Shown here in pieces: positions 45,827 through 56,079 of a DNA stretch of 64,000 nt. Below the pieces are notes generated by a model. The model was not told the DNA's origin and ran no database searches. It worked only from the letters and a program-made list of their open reading frames with translations. The stretch is from Mytilinidion resinicola (taxonomy: Eukaryota > Ascomycota > Dothideomycetes > Mytilinidiales > Mytilinidiaceae). A program made the position numbers and the translations under genes. The stretch spans positions 501,636-565,635 of the forward strand of contig NW_022985451.1 of NCBI RefSeq assembly GCF_010093595.1, read 5' to 3'. Every line of letters starts with the position of its first letter. Position 1 is the stretch's first letter.

Positions 45827-48800
45827 ATGTACCGACGGCCTCTGAAACGATTCAGAGCATCCCGCGAGGTCTACCCGCGATTCTGTTCCTGTATATTAGC
45901 ATTTTCGGATTTTGCACCTCACATGATTGACGGACCCTACAGCATCCATGTTTCTTCAACATACATATCCCGGACCCTGCTGCGAAAAAAAGATTTCACA
46001 TGTCCGACACGGCGCCTAATCATTTTCCTTGTATCACGAAATAAGTTGCTTGCAACTTTCTAAAGATAATCTCGGCCGGATGCCTGGAGATCCATTCTGC
46101 ATGCCCTGATGCTGTGCGTTGTCTCTTCTATGTTTTCATCATGTTTTCACGCGTTAAAGGTCATCGCTTTAGGGCTGGCCTAATGGAGGTTTTTTTGCTT
46201 TGATGGCTGCTTCAGGACCCCTGCCGGCGCGCACCTGGGGTGGAGCTGGCGCACGTGCCTAAGGCCGGATTCGCTTCCTGCACTTTGCACATGGATATCC
46301 CGTCTTCCCTTCACATTTCCTCTTTTTGCTTCTTGCTTTCTTCGAGATTTGTCACACCGTGGGGTCATAACTCTGCTATCTGGCCAGATCACTATGCGCT
46401 GCTCAATTATACCAACTGGCTGGGACTGGGATGTAGGGATCGGGTCGGAAAGGCGGGGTGCTGGGCTGGGATACATCGGGGTGGAAAATTTCTGACATCA
46501 ACCCTGGGGCGGGCTACGGAAAAAGTATGTTTGCAGACATGTATCCTACTGGGTAAACATCCGTCTTTGGTGGCGCTGGCACTGGCATGGGGAGGGGGAA
46601 ATCGGGGGGGACAAGAATAGGTTAGGCGAGATGCCCGTACCTGAGTCGTCAGGCACATGCGTCCTAACCTCTTACAGTAGACAGAGAATGGAGACGGGAA
46701 AGTCGTTAGGTAACTGCATAACTTATGAATGCATGAGTGCTTTCAATGACAGTTTTCTGGTTCTTTTGCGCTGCTGTGTCTTGGCTATCGTGAGACGGAG
46801 ATATGGAGTTGTTCTGTTTTCTTTCACCACTCTCGGTCCGACTTTGAGCAAGTATCGTCATGCATTGCCACCATCGTACGACAATTTCCTCTCACTAGAA
46901 CGATCTATTTCCTCATTCGCGTCTTTGAGAAGAGCTGGAAGTTCTCGGAACGCCGAACGTGAAGCCACGTGTTTTGAATCATGGCGCTGGGTGCTGGTGG
47001 TCCACTTCTGGGGTCCAGGTCCGTGCGATTCCTGCCCGACCCAACGCAGCGGTATGTATGTACATTAACACATTTAAGCGGATTAATCACCGTCCACACT
47101 CCTATTCTCCTCCCATATTAAATCGCATCTCATCAACCACGGCTACATTTCTGTCTTCTTCTCATCTTGTGTTCTCACCGATCGGCCGGTGTCCTTGTCT
47201 CAATTTTATCTCCCTCCTCCACGCGACTTCGCATTCTTCTCTCCCCAAAATCCCACTCCATACCCATACCCATCACAGTTCCATCCGCTGCCATCACATC
47301 CCTAACCCCAACCATCTCCGACAACCCCCCCAAGCCTCAAAACGGGTAAGCAACTCGCATCCCCAGCATGTATGAGAAGCGGTCCTCGGCACCTCGCCGC
47401 CCCATGCTCCCCTCCCCAGCTTTCTCCCATGTCTAATCCTTACCCCATCCTTGCGCCCTCATCCAACACCCACCCCTCCCCATCTCGCAACCAGCCCTAC
47501 GGGTCCGCGGAGCGAGTCATCGCTTCCCGAGCGCTGAGCGCGGAAGCAGAGGACTGCTCGTTTCCCACGCGAGCGCTGCTTGCCACATGTGCACCACGCG
47601 ACGCGACGCGACGGGACAGGTTTATGGGGGCGCTAGCTAGATTGGAGACGGTAGCCGACGGGCACGGTAGGGAGGGGTTGACGCGTGAGTAATGAAAGGG
47701 TGGGTGAAAGGTTTTGGGAGATGTGTCACGTGTTAGTTGGTGTTTGCACGTGGGTTTGGGAGATGGGAAACCTAATGCTCGTTCTTTCTTGTGAGTGTAG
47801 TTATATAAGGTTGTTCCAGCAGACTTTTGGGTTCAGATTGGAACTTGAGAGGTGGAAAAATGCTTAACGAGACTTCATGGCTATGTGGATCTGAAACCTA
47901 TTGCAAAAGGTGATAGTTACGGCTTCTCTCATCATGGTACGGCGTGGCAGAGGAGCAAACAGTCCACAGGGAACAAAATCATATCAGACCACTGTTGAAT
48001 GGCGTTCGATTCCGTGCGAGCCTTCAGATCCCCAGCGGTGATGATGAGCATCTCCTCCAATCGCTACGACTCTCAAGCCTACTCGCTCGATTTTACCTAC
48101 ACATCTCCAGTCAAGAGAGGTATCAACCCACAGATTGAAGAAGTACTGCCCATCATCACCACGGCCTGGAGTTCGCCGTCCTCCAACGACTCCATCCACT
48201 CATCCACCAGCAAATCCACACCGACGCCATAGGAAAGTCACCTCCACCCGGATCGAAGCCACCAACACCACCGTGATCGAAAATAGACACATTTGCATCC
48301 CACACAACACCACCATAGGAAGCTCGCAATTCGAGATTCCAAACTCTCTCCTCCCCATCTCCCATGGAAGCTTTCTATATGTCGATTTTCGATCCTCCCC
48401 AACCCTCCCACCCATGCCTTCTCCAAACACCGCCTCCAGAACTGCAAGCGCAGATTATATACGGCCCCGACGCCCGGTCCCCCGCCTCACGCCTGTCACG
48501 TTTCTCACCCGTCCACCGCTCTGCTTCCGACACTAACATGTGACTTCTTCTATCCCGGGGAGGCGGGGTACACGCTCCGGAGATAGAGTGTGTGTGACTG
48601 AGCGGTGACTGTACTGTAGCGTGATAACTTCGGTGAGTTGAAATTTAGGGAGGGGTGTTTAGTTCGAGTGAATGTCAGATTTGATGCGGTTTTCGTAGAT
48701 GCGGTACGAGGCCAACAAGCCGTGCTCGTTGTAGCGTGACTGTGGACAGACAGACTATATGCGTAAGAGCAGAGGTAAGATCTGTTTACCTGAGGTGTTG

Positions 48801-49440
48801 GAAGCGACGTGCCAAAGGATAGAGGGAGCGGCAAACAGCTAGAAATTCGGGATCGCCGGGGAGTCGGGGTTGATGCTGTGGATCGTAAGCCAGTGGTGGA
48901 ACATTGTGGATGTCGATTCTCGAACGGTGAGAGCAGCAGGAATAGTTCTTTAGAGTTGGAGGTGTTTGCGTGTGATAGCGAGTATGATATGATGCTACAC
49001 TTAGATGGGTGTGTGAGTGGTAACAGAGATTGATCAAGGCGGGGCTCACGAAAAGCATCATGGAACACTAGCATCTAGATAATCGTTCTTCACCAGCAAA
49101 TTACTACCTAAGGAGAGCAAATACACTCATGGACGGTGCATGGCGCACCCCTCGCCGAACCACAACCTTGCAGAGACACCACTAGCAGCGTGACGAAGGT
49201 ATGGTACAGGGAAGGGTATCAAGCAGAAAGAGAAGAAACAAGACAACTTTTATCCCCAACCAAAGAAGAAAGGATTAGGAAACCGAAGCTACCCATACTC
49301 GTATCATGCCATCGTACCCAAGGCAAGGAGCCTCGAGCTGTGCAGAAATCGGCACAAATACGTCATGACCTACCAGTCGACATTCGTTTCCTATTTCTGC
49401 GAAATGAGATGCAGGCGCAGCAAGTTAATACTCAAGGCAT
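45827..49440. other. 3.6 kb intergenic region, possible small or decayed genes
   Basis: No confident gene is present. The plus frame at 47372-47692 and the frames at 47999-48536 have partly protein-like stretches but no family. On the minus strand, 48659-48960 contains two protein-like segments (DPEFLAVCRSLYPLARRF and GLLASYRIYENRIKSDI) that a GTAAAC...CACAG intron would join out of phase, so it may be a relic. The region is otherwise promoter and 3' UTR material. Confidence 0.45.
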
Positions 49441-51086
49441 CTAGAAGGTGACCTTCTTGCCCTGGAAGTCGCCGAAGCCACCACGGTTGTAGGAAGAGCC
49501 TCCACGGCTTCCGCCACGTCCTCCACCACGGCCTCCACGGTCGAATCCACCACGGCCACGTCCGCCACCACGTCCGCCGCGGTCAAAACCACCGCGTCCG
49601 CCACCACGTCCACCACCACGTCCACCGCCACGGGAGAACCCGCTGCCACGTCCGCCTCCACCGTTATCCGGGCGAGGAGTAGCGTAGTCAAGACGAATGG
49701 CACGGCCAGCAATGTCAGCGCCATTAAGAGCCTCAAGGGCAGCCGTAGCTTCCTCGACGGTAGTGAAGTCGACATATCCGAAACCCTTGGGGTTGCCGGT
49801 CTCCTGGTCGGTCGGGAGAGACACACGGGTGATTGTGCCGTACTCGGAGAAGTACTCGGAAATCATGTCGTTGGTAGCCTCGAATGAAATGTTGCCAACG
49901 AATAGCGTATTGGCAGGGGCGCCCTGCTGGTCACCGTAGCGCTTGCTACGGTCGTTCTTGTTCTCGTTGGAGCGAGGAGTGCTGAAGTCAACGTTCATGT
50001 TGCGACCATCAAGCTCGGTACCATTCAGGGCCTCGAGGGCGGCCTTAGCAGAGGCGGCAGATGCGAATTCAACGTATCCGAATCTGATCTATGTTAACAG
50101 ATGATAGTTAAGGGTGACAAACAGAGAAACATACCCCTTGGCCTTGCCAGTGGCCTTGTCCGTGATGATACGGGCCCCAGTGATTTCTCCGAATTCCTCG
50201 AAGTGGCGGGTGAGCCAATCCTCATCAACGTTCCAGCTCAAGTTGCCAACGAACAGGTTCTTGATACCCTCCTCTGCTTCAGGTTCGACCTTGGTCTTCT
50301 TCGCAGCGGGAGTGGTCTCGGTCTCGGCCTTGCGCTTCTTGGAAGGAGCCTCATCTTCGCTCGAGTCGGAATCGTCGGAAGCAGCCTCAGAATCGGCAGA
50401 GTCGGCATCAGAAGAATCCTGCTCTGGTTAGTAAGGTGGTGATTTAGGGACGCCATGGTGTGGCTTACACTGTCCTCTGCCTTGACCGCAGCGCCCTTAG
50501 TCTTCGCAGCTCCGTTGGCCTTGGCCGCAGCAGGCTTCTCGTTCTCAGACTCGTCCGCGCTGCTCGCGCTCTCATCCGATGAATCAGAGTCCGAGGTAGC
50601 GGCCGCCTTAGCAGCGCTATTGGCCTTGACTCCGTTTGCCTTAGCAGGTGTAGGAGCAGCCTCGGCCTCGCTCTCACTGCTGTCGCTATCCGCCTCGCTC
50701 GAGTCATCGTCGGAAGAGTCGGCCGTTGCTGGGGCCTTTACGGCACCATTAGTCTTGACAACAGAGAGTTTCTTGGGAGCCACTTCGGTTTCGCTGTCGC
50801 TATCGCTATCACTCTCGCTGCTGGAAGAGGAGGCACTCGACTCGCTGGCATCGCTGGAATCCGCCTCGGATTCGGACTCGGGCTCAGGAGAAGGAGTAGG
50901 TACCTTCTTGGACTTCTTCGACGACTTCTCGACCTTGGCGGCAGCGGACTTGGCGACTTCTTTGCTCTTTGCCTTTGGGGTTTGAGCGGGCTTGGTAACA
51001 CGGCCCTCTTTGACGGGAGCTACCTTTTTGGCATCTCTCTTCGAGACCTTGGCGATATCGCCTTTGCCTGCCTTGACTTTGGACAT
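49441..51086 (-). CDS. NSR1: nucleolin-like protein Nsr1/Gar2
   Basis: Three exons, 51086-50469, 50418-50135 and 50083-49441, encode 514 aa. The N-terminal half alternates Lys/Ala-rich basic blocks with Ser/Asp/Glu acidic blocks (such as SSSSSESDSDSDSE), as in nucleolin. RRM1 at about 262-340 has KNLFVGNLSW and, across the second intron, KGFGYVEFA. RRM2 at about 361-437 has NTLFVGNISF and KGFGYVDF. Residues 445-505 form an RGG box of GGRGG/FDRGGRGG repeats. The protein acts in the nucleolus in pre-rRNA processing and small-subunit assembly. The acceptor CAG at 50084 is selected over the nearer TAG because it restores GFGYVEF. The start at 51086 gives MSKVKAGKG; an upstream in-frame ATG would add a mitochondrial-like, unlikely extension. 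Confidence 0.93.
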
Positions 51087-52010
51087 GTTGATCGTGCTGA
51101 AGAGTTTTCTTGATCTAGGACGAGTCAGTAACTGTGCCGACAACGGACTGGATGCGAAAAGAGCAAAAGAGAGGGTCGTGTGTAGTCAAGACAAGCAGAA
51201 GCTTGCCTTTGCGTCAACGACCTTGGACAGGTCAAGCGCAAGAGACTTGGAGAAGTTCGTCTTTTCGGTCTGGTTTCCTCAACGTGCAGTAGCCCACTGA
51301 ATTCTTTAGAGACCGCGTGTGACACGGAATCCCTCAAGCCCACAAGTGTAATAGCCCACTAGCCCACAGAGCCCACAGAAGTCCGCTTCCAAGGCTGCGT
51401 GTTCCCACAAAAGCCGAGGAAATGTGCGAAAAAAACCCACAGCAGTCAAAAGCCCACTGGAACTGTATCTCACTCACGCGCAATGGCGCGATGAAAGCCC
51501 ACAAAGATAATGTAACCCACGATGTGCGTAAAGGAAGAGAGACTGTGTCTCGAGTGCCCACTGACTTAAGCTCTGGTATTTGTATTTGCGATGATGTCGC
51601 TGCCCACAGTAACGCTCACAGGTATGCCCTCAGATAAACCCTCAGAAAGCCCACAAGTGAAGTCCTTGAGTTGATGCTCAAGGGGAAAGTAGATGGTGTC
51701 GCGGAGAAGATTGCGAAAGGTTGGTGTGGTGGAGGAGGAAGAAGAAAATGGCGAGGCGGGAGCTATTTGACATAGAAATTTCCGCGCTAACCTTTTAGGT
51801 GGGGCAGCTTTCAAGACGGTGAGAAATGCCAAGACGGTAGTTGCCGCCGATCCCTGCATGCATTTTGGAAGTTCAACACCAAGGGAGCATCGTGCCTTTT
51901 CGCGTCAGTACATCGGCTAGAGACTCGCTATCGCCCACCAAACACCTTCCTGAAACCGATATGCCCACTTGGGACCCATACAAGCTCCTGTGATCCGGTG
52001 AATACGGACC
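51087..52010. other. divergent promoter region between NSR1 and ALG6
   Basis: About 0.9 kb without a gene. It contains the GCCCAC motif cluster listed separately; frames here are short and featureless. Confidence 0.55.
51292..51655. promoter_or_regulatory. cluster of GCCCAC motifs upstream of NSR1
   Basis: GCCCAC occurs ten times on the plus strand in 364 bp (51292, 51338, 51354, 51362, 51371, 51452, 51497, 51556, 51602 and 51650), with ACCCAC variants at 51435 and 51515. Most copies are AGCCCACA/T. Read from the NSR1 side the motif is TGTGGGCT. All copies face the same way, unlike chance. Two further copies lie near 51932 and 51963, close to the ALG6 start. I infer a regulator-binding array; the factor is unknown. 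Confidence 0.5.
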
Positions 52011-53869
52011 ATGGCCTCTCCACAACCCCATAAACCTCGAAGAAGACGAATTCAAGAGAGCTCCCTCGCACACGTCACCCATGGCACAATTGATAATACG
52101 AATACCCCGAAGCCTGCGTTTCCTCTTGTTGCCTTTCTCTGGCCTGCTAAGGGAACAGTGTCACAATGGGTCATCCTTCCTTTGATGTTAATGGCAGTTG
52201 GGCTGTTTCGATGGACCACTGGATTTTGGGGATACTCTGGTACATACGGTTCTATAACTGGATCAATCACTGCTGATACTAGCAGGCTACGAGGCGCCAC
52301 CCATGCATGGGGATTTTGAAGCGCAAAGACACTGGATGGAGATTACCACGCGCCTGCCCGTCTCCCAGTGGTACTTTCATGATCTAGAGTGGTGGGGATT
52401 AGACTATCCACCTCTTACTGCGTATCATAGCTGGCTGCTTGGTGCTGTGTATGTGAGATTATCTTGGAACATTGTATCAAAAACTTACACATCGCAGTGG
52501 CACGCTGATCAACCCAGAGTGGTTTGCGCTGTTCACTTCCCGTGGCCTCCATGACCCGTCCCTGAAAATATACATGCGCGCCACCGTCTTTGTCTCGGAA
52601 TACCTCATCTATATACCCGCCGTTATAATCTTTCTCCGCCGATTCTCGCGACGGGAAGGTGTAAACCTGTGGGAAGCATCAATTGCACTTGTAGCTGTTC
52701 TTATGCAACCTGGAACCATGCTCATCGACCACGGCCACTTCCAATACAATACCGTAATGCTAGGCCTGGTGCTTGCTAGCATGTCTAGCATGATTGCAGG
52801 TCGGCCGCTATGGGGCTGCGTGTTTTTCGTAGCAGCTCTTGGCTTCAAACAGATGGCTCTATTCTACGCACCAGCTTTCTTCGTCTACCTCTTGGGCATC
52901 TGTTTTGTCCCGCGCATAAACATACTACGCTTAATTGCCATCGCGCTGGTCACCGCGATCTCGTTCGCTTTACTCTATGCTCCCTTCCTTTTAAGAGTAG
53001 CGTATGATTCATACCAGGGCATCGACATGTCCAACTTCTCCGTTCCTCCTCTCCTGGCATCCCTGCCTATCGACCTTAACGAAAAAGCGTGGTACTACCC
53101 AATCGTACTCCAACTCTTCCAATCAATCCACCGAGTTTTCCCGTTCGCGCGCGGCCTCTTTGAAGATAAGGTCGCCAACGTCTGGTGCGCGATTCACACC
53201 TTCCACAAGCTCCACCAATACCCCAGCGCTTCAGTCCAGCGTGCGGCTCTCCTTGCTACCTCTGCTGCCATAGCGCCGCCATGTCTTATCCTCCTCATTA
53301 AACCGCGCAAAGAACATCTCCCTTTGGCACTCGCAGCCACCTCCTGGGGCTTCTTCCTATGCTCATATCAAGTTCACGAGAAGAACGTGTTACTACCACT
53401 CCTGCCAATGACGGTCTTGCTGAGTGGGAAAGGAGGACTCCTCCCTTCCACTAGGGCTTGGGTCGGTCTAGCAAACATGCTAGGCGTATGGACTATGTTT
53501 CCACTTCTCAAGCGCGATGACTTAAGGGTTCCGTACTTTGTCCTCACACTCCTATGGGCATACCTCCTCGGTCTCCCGCCTGTTTCACTCTCCGCATACT
53601 CTGAAGGGACATCTGGAGGCTTGACTCTAGGAACAAAGATTCTTCACATCAATATCTATATCGCCATGGTCGGGTGGCATGTATTAGAAGCCTTTGTTCC
53701 CCCTCCAGAGCGCTTGCCAGATTTATGGGTTGTGCTGAACGTGCTTGTCGGTGCCGCAGGCTTCGGGCTATGCTATCTTTGGTGCTTGTGGAATCTGGCC
53801 GACAAGAGCGGCATATTCGCGAGCAAAAGGAAATCCGTTGGCAGTGAGAGCAAGCCAAAGACATTGTGA
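52011..53869 (+). CDS. ALG6: dolichyl-P-Glc:Man9GlcNAc2-PP-dolichol alpha-1,3-glucosyltransferase
   Basis: Three exons, 52011-52239, 52286-52448 and 52498-53869, encode 587 aa. After a basic cytoplasmic N-terminus and a first membrane span, the luminal loop carries APPMHGDFEAQRHWMEIT and WWGLDYPPLTAYHSWLLG, the ALG6/ALG8 signature with its catalytic acidic residue. HGHFQYNTVMLG at 209-220 matches ALG6 rather than the ALG8 form (HIHFQYN). About ten further hydrophobic segments follow, plus VHEKNVLLPLLP. The enzyme adds the first glucose to the lipid-linked oligosaccharide in the ER membrane. Splicing through the second intron rebuilds GAVGTLINPEWFALFTSRG. The gene is divergent from NSR1. Confidence 0.92.
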
Positions 53870-54074
53870 GAGTTCAAACATATTTATATATTCTATACCC
53901 AAATAAAAAGAAGCTTTCGATCTATGCATTGACGTTCGAAGCCCCATGTCGTTGAACAGCTGCTTTACTAGTCTCCTACTGGCTTACTACTCTGCGAAAT
54001 TAGATTTACGAAACAAAACTTCACCGGTCACCTGTATAGCAAAACGGAAGAGCAAAAGAGAAGATGCCCAAGGG

Positions 54075-54166
54075 CCAGCGCCGAGGATCGAATTCGGGTC
54101 TTGCACGGCGCGGGCAATACAATGCTCCTGCGCCGAACACATTATAGCCAACTAAACTACACTGGC
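54075..54166 (-). tRNA. tRNA-like sequence, possibly a degenerate intron-containing tRNA gene
   Basis: On the minus strand, GCCAGTG at the 5' end pairs with CGCTGGC at the 3' end (one G-T pair). TAGTTTAGTTGG fits the A box, and the arm CCGAA-TTCGATC-CTCGG fits the T arm and B box except for an A-C mismatch at the loop-closing pair. The middle contains a 28-nt segment with a self-complementary CGGCGC/GCGCCG that could hold an intron, but I cannot place a normal U33-anticodon loop. It may be a tRNA pseudogene or a SINE-type tail. Isotype not assigned. Confidence 0.4.
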
Positions 54167-54416
54167 TTCTGAAGAATTTGAACGTCGTGGCCGACATGAA
54201 CACCATATGAGACGCATCTACAGTATCAGCCAGCGCTGTAGACCACACACCGAATCAAGGAAGATATCAAAGCAGGCTTCAAGCAGGGCTCGTTGAGATT
54301 TATCAGCGGGCAAGTCAGGCAAAAGATCAACCGAGCACACTGAGTCGCCATGATCTATGCATTAGCTATAATGCATGATACTAGCACACAAAACCCTCCC
54401 TGTCCTCCTCCCTAGC

Positions 54417-54431
54417 CCCCCCCCCCCCCCC
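54417..54431. repeat. 15-base C homopolymer
   Basis: Uninterrupted C run just past the stop of the cysteine-rich gene; prone to sequencing and replication slippage. Confidence 0.9.
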
Positions 54432-54437
54432 AACCCT

Positions 54438-54916
54438 TCAAAACTGCGTCTCCGTCCCCGCCCCTCCACCCCCAGAATGCCTCGACGCCCCTCCAGAATG
54501 CCTCGACCCGCCTCCAGAATGCCGCGACCCCCCTCCCGAATGCACCGACCCCTCCCCAAGCATCGAATTCCCCTGCGCCGTCGCCGCAGCCCCCTCCTCA
54601 AAATCTGGCTCGAAGTCCCCCCCACCACCACCCCCGGGTCATTCTGCCCCTGCGGCTGCTGTGCACCGCCAAACCCGCCCTGGAAGCCTCCCTGCGGACC
54701 TCCGAAGACGCGTTGGCCGCCCACCCTCCCTCCAGCCGCGGCGGGAGTAGGAGGAGCAGTAGTATACTCGGGCTTCTTTTTGCGCGGGAGCAGCGGCGCG
54801 CGCACGTGGACGTACTGGCACTTTTTGCAGCGCCGGTGGGCGCAGGGGCAGGGGGTGCACAGGGCTTGGAAGTGGCCGGATTGGCAGCATTTCCAGCGGA
54901 AGGAGACTTTGGTCAT
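54438..54916 (-). CDS. small cysteine-rich zinc-ribbon-like protein with a one-base frame break
   Basis: The N-terminus from ATG 54916 reads FRWKCCQSGHFQALCTPCPCAHRRCKKCQ-type sequence: paired cysteines and histidine spaced as in small fungal zinc-binding proteins (CC, CxxCxC, CxxC). A Gly/Gln-rich linker (GGPQGGFQGGFGGAQQ) follows. In the initial frame the rest is Arg/Gly noise to 54362. Shifting one base at the G run near 54617-54623 (seven G where eight are needed) gives GDFEPDFEEGAAATAQGNS and four SRHSGGG-like repeats, ending at 54438. I infer that the shifted frame is the original one, broken by a sequencing error or real slippage mutation. Function unknown. Confidence 0.55.
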
Positions 54917-56079
54917 GGGTGTTAGTGGGTTGATATGTTAGTGCGAGTGGCGTTAGTTAGTTGTGAGGTATGGGTATGGGTATGGGTTGGGGAGATGTTG
55001 TGGTGGTGGAGGAGGAGGAGGAGGAGGAGGAGGAGGAGGAGGAGGAGAAGGAGGTTGATGGTTGCGAGATATAGGGTGGGGAAAGGGGAGGGTGTGCCAC
55101 GAGGCAGTGATACGAGGTTTGAAGTGAATCATGTGTGGAAGATTATCAGACTTTGTTGTCAACACAACTCATCGAAGACCTGGCATACTCAGGTTCTGTG
55201 ATAGCAAGGCATGTTCTTTTCTTCCCAACAAGAAGGTCAGGGAGAAACCTTTTCTGCAATTCCATATTTCCAAACTTGTATATGGGCGGGACACCAAAGG
55301 CAAAGCCCGTGGTGACTGCTCTCGGAGGCCCAAGAAGTCCCACCCTTAGCATCTCAACATCCCGATCAGTTTTCTGGCCACAAATTGAAAGGGGGTAGAG
55401 GGAGTTACCTCATCAGTATAGATCAAGAAATGAAAATAATCAAATTCCTCAGCTTTCAGTTTTTCAACCAATCAAGAGGCAATGGTGCGGGGAGGTTAGG
55501 CAGTAGAAACCCGTCGTCTGCAAACCTGTTGTAGACATCGAGTGGCACAAATTCGTCACGCTCCCAGTCCAGAGCATGCTGGACCAGGTGCTGGTGGATG
55601 TATTCTCAACATGTGCGCTGCCATTTTCAATGGGCCTCCTTGTAGTAAGGGGACGGGAGACCTTGAAGATAGGGGTGCTTAGCGAATGGGATTGTTGCTG
55701 CGGCCATTTTGCTGAAATTGTCCAGTTGCAGCGCTTCTTCGCTGATGGGGACGAGAGTAATATCCTAAAGCACGGATTCTCAATCTATCATTCATTCGTG
55801 AGACTGGTAGTCTTTTGCCATTGACGCGGACAAGGAATGGTGGTGATAGCCTATGAAGAGCCGAGCAGGCCGAGCTTATTTCCGCCAAGTCTCGGATCAC
55901 AGGTATGGTGGTGTAATGCGAACAACTGCAGTTGAACCTAGGTAGGCACACGGATGTTGTCGGATGTTGTTACGCCATCCCTAGCCTACAGCAGATCTCT
56001 GCTTATACCAAACGCTGCAATTGACGAGAAGTTTATAAGTGGAGTAGGAGAGTATCAATATCGTAATCAAGCAACAACC
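54917..56079. other. intergenic region, no supported gene
   Basis: About 1.2 kb upstream of both the cysteine-rich gene and the monooxygenase gene, which diverge here. It contains a (GGA)n tract. Frames at 55131-55398 and 55576-55951 are featureless. TTTATAAG at about 56032, near 50 bp before the monooxygenase ATG, could be its TATA element. Confidence 0.5.
55008..55046. repeat. (GGA)n trinucleotide tract
   Basis: About thirteen GGA units, continuing imperfectly into GAAGGAGG. Non-coding purine-rich tract. Confidence 0.9.

Larger units (their letters stand above)
53870..54437. other. intergenic region with a tRNA-like element
   Basis: Between the 3' ends of ALG6 and the cysteine-rich gene. 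It contains the tRNA-like sequence at 54075-54166 and a 15-base C run at 54417-54431. No coding region is supported. Confidence 0.5.

Noticed and set aside
46240..46620. 126-codon plus-strand frame after the bHLH gene
   Set aside because: Composition is irregular (Trp, Cys and His scattered), with no splice partner or known motif.
51334..51561. 75-codon minus frame rich in Trp, Ala and Leu between NSR1 and ALG6
   Set aside because: It is produced by the repeated GCCCAC motif read in antisense (WALWA-like) rather than by selection for protein.
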